Shown: positions 22,815 through 34,015 of the stretch, one piece after another
How positions within the stretch are numbered: the first letter of the stretch is position 1
Layout of the letters: every line of letters starts with the position of its first letter
Source: Distichodus sexfasciatus
Lineage: Eukaryota > Chordata > Actinopteri > Characiformes > Distichodontidae
DNA length: 64,000 nt
Reading direction: 5' to 3'
NCBI GenBank assembly: GCA_032718565.1
Contig: JAVGVS010000487.1
Coordinates: 1 to 64,000, forward strand
Notes under the pieces: generated by a model
Database searches by the model: none
What the model saw: only the letters and a program-made list of their open reading frames with translations
Told to the model about the DNA's origin: nothing
Program-made: the position numbers and the translations under genes

Positions 22815-24200
22815 GACAGAGTTTAGAGACAGAGTGTTTGAGAGTTAAAATAGTTGACGCTACACCAAGTGTGTTCAGTTCTGGTCCTGGAGTGGCTGGT
22901 TTCCTGGAGGTTTTCCATCATACTTGAGTTCAGAACGTTGACACTCCAAACTGCTGCCAATTGGCACACACAACGCCAGATGATCGAAATTGTAATCCCT
23001 TGACTGCTGCTTCAATATTTACACAATTTTTGCACTGCTGTTACATATTTGCACACCTATTGAACATTGTTGTACATATCACTGATCACTTTTTCTACTC
23101 AACTGTATCTGCAGAAATTATTAAAATTATTGCACTGACTGTAGTTCTCCACTGCTGTTATAATGTCTGCACATACAAGACCTGACTTACATGTTGACTC
23201 AGACTTTATAAAAGACAATGTTTTATTAATAGACCATACAGAATGTTTCATATTCAAACTGTTACTGAACTCACGCACATTCAGTGTAAAAGACAACTCC
23301 AAGACCATAATTGTAGGTTGAACACTGCATCCTAAGTGTACTCCTAGTTTAAATTGTATATTTTATATTCAATTTATGTATTGTTTATTCTATGTGCCTT
23401 ATTTGTCCTTTGTTCCTTGTTCTTTGTTGTTTGCACTGTTAAAGCTGGAGCCACGTCGTCTCGTCTCTCTGTGTACATGTACAGTATACAGCAGAGGTGA
23501 CAATAAAGTTTACTTTGACTTTGACTTTAATACCTTGTCTTGGGTAGAAAATTGACCCACCAGGTATGATGGAAGTCCTCCAGGATACCGGCCACTCCAG
23601 GACCGGAACTGGACACCCCTGAGCGACACACTGAACTGCTATCTTTAAGTTTACGTCAGTGATTATTTGTCATTGTGAATGCAGCACAGCACACAGTGCA
23701 CCACAACCAATGTTTGACCCATCCGTGAAGGAGCAGTGGCACCGTCCGGGGAGAAGTGCCTGTGGGTGCGGTGCATTGTGTTCTGTGCTGTGTTCACAAT
23801 GACAAATAATCACCAACTTTCACTTAAATAAATCAAAGTCTACAAAAGGCTATCCTCGAAACGGTTAGGGAGTTGGCTCCATGATCAGAGGGTCGTCGGT
23901 TCAAATCCCAGAGAAGGGAAAGGTAAATGTAAAATTTGCTAATAATGAAGAACACCACCACCCAGGTGTAATTCTACTGGTGTTTTAATGGTAATAACAT
24001 GTTGACAAACAGCTGATGAAGTTTAACCTGCGACAAGGAGACAAGATAAGCTGAGCAGCTAGTGAGATCTCACCCAATAGTGGTTGTACACCGCTGTTAT
24101 AACTTGTTTATCACTGCTTACTAATGATTTAAACCAGCCTACAACCTAATTAACAACCTGATTAAAAATGTCCTATAGACCTTTATAAGAGGAGTTGTAT
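22815..24200. other. no gene; LINE tail and SINE scraps
   Basis: 23341-23528 is a plus-strand L1-like 3' tail (GGAGCCACGTCGTCTCGTCT, then GTGACAATAAAG and a TTTGACTTTGACTTT tail). SINE scraps lie at about 23640-23830 and 23855-23925. The rest is unassigned. Confidence 0.55.
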
Positions 24201-24204
24201 TGAG

Positions 24205-24455
24205 TGAGTATTTGTCATTGTCAACACACCACAGCACAGCACACAGTGCACCACAACCAAATGTGACATCTGCATTTGGCCCCTCCGTGAGGGAGCAGTG
24301 GGCAGCTAACAAGGGCAGCGCCCGGAGAGCAGAGCTTGGGGGCAGTACCTTGCTCATGAGTACCTCAGTGGTACCTTTACCGGTCCTGGATTCGAACCTG
24401 GATTCGTCACAGGGCAAACGCCCTACTGTTACACCACCAACTGCTCCATTTTACT
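24205..24455 (-). mobile_element. tRNA-derived SINE (type 1), near full length
   Basis: On the minus strand a degraded tRNA-like head leads into GGACCGGTAAAGGTACCACT, CTCATGAGCAAGGTAC, CACTGCTCCCTCACGGAGGG and the 3' end GTTGACAATGACAAATAC. Confidence 0.85.
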
Positions 24456-26440
24456 GTAAAGTGGTACCTTCACAACTTGGTTTCAGAGTAGGTTTCCCCA
24501 CACTTTCCATCTCCTATACTGTATGTGCTCTTGATGCTGAAGGACATAATAACAGTGATAAAAGGCATCTTTAAACACCTCTTTCAGGTCTAGTCGTGTG
24601 TGACGAGGTTTGCACAGACAAACTGTATGTTGGCTTTTCCGAGAGGTCTCATAGACCACACACACACAAACACACACACCTGGAATACTAATCACAAACG
24701 ATGAAAGTTCAGCTGCAGTGATGCGTAAATGGCCATTAAAGCTGCTAATGTACAGCAATAAACAGCAGAGCTCTTAAGTGATGCACTTTCAGAAAGCTGA
24801 GAGACTTTAACTGCTTACAGTACAACACAAAAAGCAATAAGCCACTTTGTCAAAAATGTAGATGTCTGGTGACATTTAGCTAGAGGAGTTTACTGATCAT
24901 CACTTCTGATAACAACTGAATTGAACGATGAAACTGTGAAGGAGCAGAACTCTTAGAGGTAAGCTGTGTTGGAGGACAAAAGTGGAAAAAGGTTAAAACC
25001 ATGCAGGAGAGTGAATAAAACTAAAGGATGGAACATATTGCATTTTAGCAGCATGTTGTAACAGTTAGGGAGTTGGCCCCATAATCAGAAGGTCACCGGC
25101 TCATGTCTTGGACCGGTAAATGTGCCAATGATGTACTCATGAGCAAGTTACCGTCCCCAAAAACTGCCAAAATGCTGTCCACTGCTCCTTCACGGATAAT
25201 AATCATCCACTTAAAAATACATTATAAACATGTGAAGAAAAATAAAATAGCTTATTTTTCATTATGTGTAACAATTTGTAACTAGACAGGTCACTTCTGG
25301 GGACGTTCCACAAGACAATTAATAGCACAGTTCTCCTGAAGCCCCCTTGTGGCTAAAATAGGGTATGACAGCCTTAATAGTGGCACCTCCTGTGAACAAA
25401 ATAGTGAAACACAATTTTTGACCTCAAAAAAGGAGGGGAAAGGGGGTTTTAGTTGGGGTACTGACAAGAATTGTCATTTCTATAAATAATTTTAAATAAA
25501 TGTTGGGTTTTAAACACGTCATTTCCTCCCTCAACGGCTCATATGTTTTGTTAGAGGCTGAACTGAAGAGTTGGTGTGAATTCTACCAGCTCTAACCGTT
25601 GTGCCAGTCTCCCTTAACTCCAGTGTCCTTGACACATTTAAGCAACAGCAGCAGTCTGAACTCCGCACCTGCCACGTGTACTCCCCTCCCCAAAATGCCC
25701 CCGACACAGCAGCCAATCACATCTCTCATTCTCCGTCTCAGGGGGAGGGCAGGCAGAGGAAGGACGGGGTTGATGGGGGCACCTTGGAGGAAGGATGGTG
25801 GGGGTGAAAACCGAAATAAATGTGACACCACGTGAAGCGTCTCTGCCGCTGTCCGGCTAGACTAATGAGGTGATTTTGGAGCTGGGGGACGTTCCCGAGG
25901 GTCCGGCCTTCACGTCAGCACCGTCCACCCACCCCAGATATCGGCCCCCAATCTCGCCCCACTTCCCGAGTAGAGAGTCATTAAAAACCGCCAAACTGGC
26001 CAAGCAGTCGGGCTTCATATAGGTCAGTGCAAAAATATCGAGCTCAACTCACTCCATGGGACGCCTGTATCTGATGCCAGATGTGATCCAGATCCGCATT
26101 TAGTGCCCTGTTTGATTTCGCTCTTATTCAAATCAACTTTTTAGAAAACCTCTTAAACATCGCTGAGGAAACTTACAAGAAAAGTGCTTGCCTTAAATTG
26201 TGAACGTACCACAGCAGAGCACACAGTGCACCACAACCAAATGTGACCTCTGCACTTCACCTTGCTCATGAGGTGTGATTGAGAGTGTGTGTGTGTGTCC
26301 TGCATTGTATTGGTGATTGGTCAGGGTTGTCCCCACCTTGCACCCGTAATTTCCCAGGATAGGCTCCGGTCCCCTCGCGACCCCAGTTAAGATTAAGCAG
26401 TTCGGATAATGAATGAATAATGAGTTGAAATAATTAGCAT
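24456..26440. other. no gene; SINE copy and GC-rich block
   Basis: A type-1 SINE lies at about 25060-25200 (+). 25600-26100 is the longest GC-rich, repeat-poor block of the desert; it includes CCAATCACATCTCTCATTCTC and GGTCCGGCCTTCACGTCAGC. It has no convincing exon. 26320-26420 is a LINE/SINE 3' tail (GGATAGGCTCCGGTCCCCTC, GCAGTTCGGATAATGAATGA). Confidence 0.45.
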
Positions 26441-26694
26441 ATATGTGATCCAATCTGCCGTAATGAGTCGGAAGTCAGCGTTCTATTTATTTAGATACGG
26501 GCCGATTATGTTGACAAACATCAAAAATATCAATTTTTCTTTTTGGTCTTATATGAAAGAAAAGGTCTTCAAAATTAATCTGGTCTCCAAAAAAGAAAAA
26601 TCGCTATTTTTGTGATTTTTTCAACATAATCGGCCCGTATCGAAATAAATAGAACACCGACTTCCGACTCATTACGGCAGATTGGGTCACATAT
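26441..26694. mobile_element. MITE with about 73-bp terminal inverted repeats
   Basis: The left arm (26441-26515, ATATGTGATCCAATCTGCCG onward) and right arm (26622-26694, ending CAGATTGGGTCACATAT) are inverted complements over nearly their whole length, with only a few mismatches. They share a GATACGGGCCGATTATGTTG core and enclose about 106 AT-rich bases. The result is a large fold-back element with no coding capacity. Confidence 0.85.
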
Positions 26695-28490
26695 AATTCG
26701 ATTTTAGTTTAGTAACTATGAACATGGCTGAACGGTTTCGCTGTCTTTTTAGCACCTTCGTAACATCAGTATGCAAATCATTTTCAACATCTTTAACACC
26801 TTTTTTTCCCCTCATTTCACAGCAAAACCGGCCGATGTTTTCTCGCACTGCCGCTTTCTACTTCTTCCTCTTCTTCTGTCACTTTACGACGGACTGGACG
26901 TTTTTACACTGCCACCTGTTGGAATCCTCAAGATTAACGAAAAATACGCATGCAAGTAAAGTCAGTTCACAAGTCCGCAAGCGTACATGTCACATAGCGT
27001 TAAGTATATCGCGGCCCTAAATTGTAAAACTGTAAGTTTTAAAATCATATTTTTTACAGTGACAGCATCTTTATAAAGGATAACACTGTTTGCAGTGAAG
27101 TGATCTTACATTAGGTTAACATCTGATAATGATTTTAATTTTGGGAGGATTTATTTCCCTCCAAATCTGACCGCAGTGTGAGGTACAGGAGCGTCATACA
27201 AGAGAGCGGCGGGAAGCAAAGCGGCAGCAGCTTCTTGCTTTTATCAGACTCCATCAAACATATAGAGACATTACACGCTGACCTTTCCCCAACCTTTTCC
27301 CTGGACGAAGCGGATTCGTCATCTGGCTCGTAACGCCGCGGGGAGCTGTCACGGCCCGTCTCACTGAAGGTCACAGCACTACTACTGTCTCTACTGGGGC
27401 TGGGATGATGGTGGTGGTCTGGCGGTTAGGATACTCCACTCTGAAAGTGGGTGATTATTTATGTGATTATTTTTGTGAATGCACCACACCACAGCACACA
27501 GTGCACAGCACAACCCAATGTGACCCCTGCATTTGAGCCATCCATGAAGGAGCAGCTTTTGCATGGGGTCAGTAAATTGCTCATGAGTACCTCGGTGGTA
27601 CCTTTACCAGTCCAGGACTTGAAACAGCGACCAATCACGGGGCCAACTTGCGAACCGTTACACTATTAACTGCAAAAAGTGGTGAATCAGAACTACCCAC
27701 TCTCCAGGGGTTTTCACCTGCCTCTGTCCCAGGGACCACCACTCAGAATAAGCAGTAGTCTGCAGCTGTCCACTGTGTGTCCACGTGTGTGTTCTGGGAT
27801 TTTCTGTTAATTTTCAGATATTTGCATTAAATTCATTATTCTTTAAAATGCCCAAATCATCTGGAAACTGCATGTCACAAACCACCTGCAATATGGTTCG
27901 AATCTCACCGCTGTCATTAAATGGGGCAGTTGGTGGCGTAACAGTAGGGTGTTCGCCCCGTGATCAGAAGGTCACAGGTTCACATCCAGGGCCGGTAAAG
28001 TTACCACTGAGGTACTCATGAGCAAGGTACCATCCCCAAGCACTGCTCTCCGGGCGCTGCCCTTGTTAGCTGCCCTTGTTAATTGTCCACATCTGCATCG
28101 CAAGGCACTGATTTTGTGATTAATTTCAACACCCCTAGCTGGAGGTAGGATTCAAACCCACAACGTCTTGGTCCAGAGTGGAATAGATCACTAGAATATT
28201 CAGTGCACTTTCCCACATGGGTCTACACTTTTTCTTATTCACACAAACACTTTACAGTTTATGCTTAAAAGATTTTAAATCCCATCACCGCGTCTGACTA
28301 AGGCATCTTTAATGAGATTACTGCTTATTTTTGCAACTGTAATAACGTTGTGTGAACGCTGCAGGCTTTATCTCGCAGGAAAATGTCATGTCACGCTTTC
28401 AATTTGCTTGCCTTTCATTTCTGCGAGCTGCAGCAGCGCAGCACGTAGCCTCATCGCCACCTCCATAAAATATCAATGTGTTTATTTTTC
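26695..28490. other. no gene; SINEs and repeat-poor blocks
   Basis: A type-2 head (GTCTGGCGGTTAGGATACTC) and a minus type-1 body occupy about 27405-27690. A plus type-1 SINE lies at 27925-28085, with a hAT-like end at 28090-28140. 27130-27370 and 28270-28450 are high-complexity and repeat-poor, with no coding support. Confidence 0.45.
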
Positions 28491-28740
28491 CATCTCAAGC
28501 TCCACAATATGTATCTCAGCTTCTCCACCCACATCAGACTATTCATCCTCTTAGATCTTCTGGTCAGCTGCTCCTGTCCATCCCTCCGTCCTGACGGAAA
28601 TACAAAGATGACCGAGCCCTCCCTGTTGTTGCTCCAAAACTTTGGAATGACCTCCCTCTCAGCATCAGGACATTCAGTAACAGAAAATATTTTAAATCCC
28701 GTCTTGAAACCTCTCTTCATCCATTTGCAATTGAATAATT
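28490..28740 (+). mobile_element. LINE 3' end, L2-like reverse-transcriptase C-terminus
   Basis: The frame 28595-28738 reads RKYKDDRALPVVAPKLWNDL, then PLSIRTFSNRKYFKSRLETS, and ends in IE before a TAA. The APKLWN-LPLSIR block followed by a K-x-LKT-like tail is the classic C-terminus of L2-type LINE reverse transcriptases. The copy is 5' truncated. A TTC/TTA microsatellite follows at 28772-28828. Confidence 0.85.
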
Positions 28741-31277
28741 AGTGGTCCAAGGATTAAGTGTTGTGTAATTGGTCTGTTTCTTCTTCTTCTTCTTCTTCTT
28801 CTTCTGCTTCTTCTTCTTCTTATTATTATTATTATTACACAAAACAGATTTAAGTCAAAGAAGTCTGGGACATTCAGGGTAAGTAGGAATGGTGTGAAAC
28901 TCGCCATAGACTGTAGTGATCTGCTTATAATTGGTGCTAAATCAAAGGAAAATGTGTTTTGACCTCTAGGGGCCTGTGTCATAAAGATGAAGATCAGCAG
29001 CGTATGTCGGTGTATGTGTGTAACCCTTTTGTTTTGTTTTTTGCAACTTTTGTTTGGACCCCACTTGTTGCCACTTGCTCATGAGTACCTCCGCAGTACC
29101 TTTACCGGTCAGGGATCTGAACTGGCGACTTTCTGATCACGGGCCAACTCCCTACTACACAACTTTCCCCATGTTGTACTTGTATAATGATGTGTATGAC
29201 CAATAACGTAGAATCAATCAAGACTGTGATTTGTCCAGTGTTTTTAGCACTACTCAGTCCTTCCAGGACTTTTTTGAGATTATTGAGGCCTAAAATGCCT
29301 GATTTTGTGGCAGCTTTTCTAAAAAAAATTGCAATGAAAGTTTATTGTTTTTAGATGTTTTGTTGTAAAAAAGTTGCGGGAGCAAGACAAAGTTGCAGCT
29401 GTGATTTTGTCCCCCTTTATAATGATTACTTACTAGAAGCAGCAACTTGTTGATTGATGCTCATCAGTGACTGGTTGGTTGGTGTTGTGTGTTATGTTGC
29501 TGTTTGACGTGTGTTGGTAAATGTAAGTAGCAGCAGAAGTCTAGGTTGTTGTAAATCTCTTATATTACACGCTTTATCTTCTTGTCGTAAGTGTTTGCTG
29601 TACAGATGCAAGCTAACGTCTAGAAGTTAAATTAGTCAGAGGCTGCTTCAGTCAACGTTAGTTAGTCAGCTAAGATAGATAGATAGTCCTCCTGTTCAAT
29701 CAGCTGCTCATTCAACTCCCTGTGTTTACATTCTCATTTGACCAGGAATAAATTGACCACCAGGGGTGTTGAAATTAATCCCAAAATTGATGCATGACAA
29801 TGCAGACGTGGACGATTCTGCTTTGATGCAATGGCAGACCATAAACGATTATAACGGAGGTTTTCAACCCCTAGTGGTCCGTAACATGCAATCCAATTTC
29901 ACAACTGAAATCACTTGTTAGCTGCCCACTGCTCCTTCACGGATGGGTTAAATGCAGAGGTCACATTTGGTTGTAGTGCACTGTGTGCTGTGCTGTGTTC
30001 ACAATGACAAATAATCACTCACTTTCACTAAAAATTTCTGTACTGCATTGTGTTGCATCAAGATATCGTATTGAATCGAATAAAATCTAATCGTGAGAGT
30101 AGTGAAGATTCACACCTTTAACTTCCAAAGGCTCTGCCTCGGAAAGTCGGACTGAGGAGGTGCAATTCATACCCTAACTTTTAGCGCCTCCCTTCAGGGA
30201 GAACCAGCAGTGGAAATAACAAGGATAATTAATAATAAACGTCTAAATCAGATTTGATGATTTCAGTAAACACTGAAGAGAATTGACTTCAGGGTCGAGC
30301 CAATTCAGGCTGATGAGGGATGGAGAAACTGTCACAGAACACACATCGCTTAGAGTTATTTATTCTGTCAATCATCATGTCAATAAAGAAATATGACTTT
30401 AATACACACACACACACACACACGGAGAGAGAGGATGTGTGTTAGCCCCCATCAAATCTACAGGGTGAAAAATGTTTTATTTTCAGCTGTCTGCCTTTCT
30501 GTTTCTGTTGTCTGTGACTCCACATAACGAGAAGTGACAAATGTTCTGTAAATTAAAATATATTTACAGCTCTTTAAGTTTCCTTAAAACTCATACTGCA
30601 TGTCACTGACCCGTAATTTAATAAATAATGTTTTAATCCACAAATACTGGTCAAAAACACACTTTACTTAGACTCTCATTGTTTCAAATTCTGCTCTGAT
30701 TTGGAGATAAAGTATGATAATAACATCATTAACATATTTGAACTGTTATTTACGTTAAGAAGTAATGAGATAAAAGAAGTATTATTGCTTCTTAATCCTT
30801 CAGTTAAGTAGCTTTACTAATAATTATGAAATGTGAGTAAACAATGGCTAATAAAGTGTGCAGTTTATGAAATTAAATGCTTTTAATTTTTATATATGTA
30901 TTTTATACATAAAACAATACTGGATAATAAAAAATATTAAAAAGGTATGGTATTGATCAAATCGTAAATAAGAAATCCTTATCTACCAAGTAACACAGTT
31001 TATTTAATCTGTAGGTAAAGTTTAAAACAATAGTTTTAGTGAACTTATAATATATATAAAATAATGCTTTTCAAGCTTTTAAGAAAGTGCAATGTTTCAC
31101 TTAATATTTGGACATGAATAAGATACAACTAATTAACTCATAACTTAATTACAGCTAATCTACTAGAAAATATAGAAAATAACAGGAATATATTAATGCA
31201 ATATCAGTAATTATATCACAAGTACAAAAAAATATTATAATATATATATATATCTTTCCCAGTAATATCTAGCATCT
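28741..31277. other. no gene; SINE pieces and AT-rich sequence
   Basis: Type-1 SINE pieces lie at about 29065-29165 (-) and 29925-30035 (+). A hAT-like segment is at about 29765-29880 (AGGGGTGTTGAAATTAAT; inverse end CCCCTAGTGG) and a (CA)n run at about 30403-30422. 30540-31270 is very AT-rich with nothing recognisable. Confidence 0.45.
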
Positions 31278-31717
31278 AGACGTGTAACAAAACTATAACT
31301 ACATTATGAATGAAAAATATGAATTAAAATTCTTGTGTTCATTATGCTGAGGGATGCTCTAAACAAGCTTCATTAACCATGATATCAATACAGGAAGATA
31401 TTAATTTATTATATGTTATTGTATATTATATATTATTGTAATACATGACTACAGATCGGACAGCTCTGGTCTGAAAGTTTAATTTGTTGAGTTGACCATG
31501 GTGAGAGAGCTCTAAATAATCTCCAATACATAGATATGTCTAGAGTGTATATATACAGTATATACTTTATAATAACCTTTATTAAGTCATATATCATCAT
31601 GCTAACGGAGCTCAAAATAACATTCAATAACCAAAAAATTAGTAATATGTCAATGTACTACACACTATATATATATTTTTTTCATTCATAATGTAGTTGT
31701 AGTTTTGTTACACGTCT
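31278..31717. mobile_element. 440-bp fold-back element, about 43-bp inverted ends
   Basis: AGACGTGTAACAAAACTATA and the next 23 bases at 31278-31320 recur as an inverted complement at about 31675-31717 with a few changes. The interior is AT-rich and non-coding. Confidence 0.7.
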
Positions 31718-33269
31718 TGACTTACTAATTATATATATTAAGGCTGTGGAATAAAATCGATTCTTAGATGCATCACGATGTGGGATTTGGAGCGATTTTG
31801 GATCGATTCAGAAATGTCAAACATCACTTTTCCAAATTTTATTTGTTTTTCACAGTGTTCGAACACTGGAAGACAGATGCATTGATAATCATTTCATAAT
31901 CGCATTGGAGCCCTCTTAATCATGATTAAATGAAATTACCTTTATTAGGTGCCTATATACAGAGTATATAGTATCTGTACATACATACATACATACATAC
32001 ATACAGCTCTGGAAAAACAAGACACCACATCACTTTGTTCTGTTCACTGACTTTACAATATGTGGTTGTGAGTGTAAAATGTACAGGTTGCTGTTCTTTT
32101 ATGATTTATTGTAGTTGCAGGTGTGTGTAAAATAAGTAAGCAGCTTTTCCATGTGTTATATTCCAACATCTATACACCTGATTAAACTTGCTGATCACAT
32201 CAGCACATGAGGACTTGTGGACTTGTGGACCATAATCTTTTAATGACATCATTTAAAATAATATATGTGTAGTTTACAACTTTCAGTTTAGATTAAAATA
32301 ATTTACTCCATAAGATAATAAGATTAGATCAGATAATTTACTCCAAAAAGAATATTGACTTCTATATTTTACACACACACAGCCACAAAGTGTAAAACCA
32401 ATGAATCAGAAATAAAGTGACAGAGCTGTGTATATACTGTATATACACACACACACACACACACACATACTGATACTGTCATTTTTGCATATACAAAAAG
32501 CACCTTATCTAGTAGTGTAACAAAACTACAGCCCAGTGATCTCCATTCTGAAACTTTTCTGATTCACCCTGTCTCTGTGTGTGTGTGTAACCTGAGTATT
32601 TAGTCCCGGGATGGTAAGACAGACGACACATGCTGCAGCCTAAAAGCGGCACTGGTATAATCAACACCTTGCTCTGGTGAGGCCTCACACATTTCACACT
32701 GCTGAAATAATATCCAGTTGTTTCCCGTTCTAAATAATAACAGGACACTGTGTTCTGATTGGCTCTTCACAGGCTGATGAAAGTTGTGTTTATAGAACGT
32801 TAGAATGAGTTTTGAGATGAGGTCATATACCTTGTGCATGATTTTTTTTTTTTCATTTTTCAATAACTTCATATAGGAATAACACACACATATGACACAC
32901 ACATCACGAATGTCTTACCCGATCTGCTCATCTACGTTGTGTTTTAATGTAAAAAAGTATTCCAGGTGCATCTTACTGTATTCCAGAGGTCCACTCATTT
33001 TTCTTTGGCAAAATGCATATTTTATTCATAATAATAAGCTATAGAATGTCCCAAGTGTCAAATAATATGCACATTTGGGGAAGAACTTTTACCATACATG
33101 TCTAAAATTAAATCTTCACTGAAAACAATGTTATAAAACGAAGTTAAGAAAGTTTTTTTTTTTAAAGGTGAAAAATAAAATTAGTTCATTAAAAAGATGA
33201 CCAGGTTTAGAGAGTTTTTACGTTCAGGCAGTGGCACTGAAATGAAATATCACAGTTTATCATCATCTC
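31718..33269. other. no gene; small repeats
   Basis: 31740-31930 looks like a decayed hAT-type segment rich in ATCGATT. 32003-32429 is bounded by ACAGCTCTG and CAGAGCTGT and may be a small DNA transposon. Short (CATA)n and (CA)n runs occur at about 31980-32003 and 32438-32466. 32470-33270 shows nothing recognisable. Confidence 0.4.
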
Positions 33270-34015
33270 AGCTAGACATGGGACGATACCACTGTTCTAT
33301 GTTTGATACGACACCCATATGGTAAATTTGGATATCTGCTGATACGACACAAATTCGATAGTCTCTGTTTTTTATTTTATTTTATTGAAAATAATGCTTT
33401 AAAAAATGTCTGAATACATGACTGAGATTATTCTGTTCTGCTTAAGTAAATGCTTTATTAAATTCTATTTTTTGTTTTTTTAACTAAAACAATGTAATAA
33501 TTATACACCCATATGTCGGTGTATAATTGCCGAACCGCTTAATCCCAACTGGGGTCGCGGGGGAACCGGAGCCTCTCCCGGGAACTTGTGGGCGCAGGCG
33601 GGGAACAACCCTGGGCAGGCGCCAACACACCGCAGGGCAACTTATTTATTATCAAAATAACATCTCAATTTATTCATTTAAACATAGTTGTGTCATTTAG
33701 TGACGCTCCCTAATCCTGCGGCGCTAAAAGCATCATCAGGAACACAGAGATTGTGAGTGAGAGCTGGTGTTTAAACAGTAAAATGTTTGAAATTAAACAG
33801 TATAATGGTGTGATGTGCTTTTGGGCTTGTAGTGTGTTGTGTTGCTTGTTCTGCTCATTGTTATATCAATATGTAGGAATTAGTGTGAATGCTGAACAAC
33901 AAACCAGCTTTACAGCAGCTTCCCATGCAGAACCAACTGAGTGTTCGTGTATTTAAAGATCAGCCCAATGCCACCGATTCAAGATCCAGCTTTTTGAGTC
34001 GCTATCAGATCGATG
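33270..34015. mobile_element. hAT-like dispersed element (one of an inverted pair)
   Basis: Starts CTAGACATGGGACGATACCA. Shares GAGAGCTGGTGTT, GATGTGCTTTTGGGCTTGTA and CGCCGCAGGATTAGG-type words with 51395-52045 in inverted orientation. A LINE tail (GGAACCGGAGCCTCTCCCGG) is nested at about 33530-33650. Confidence 0.6.

Noticed and set aside
28772..28828. CRISPR-like direct repeats
   Set aside because: It is a TTC/TTA microsatellite at a LINE end; repeat arrays in this eukaryotic DNA have no spacer structure.
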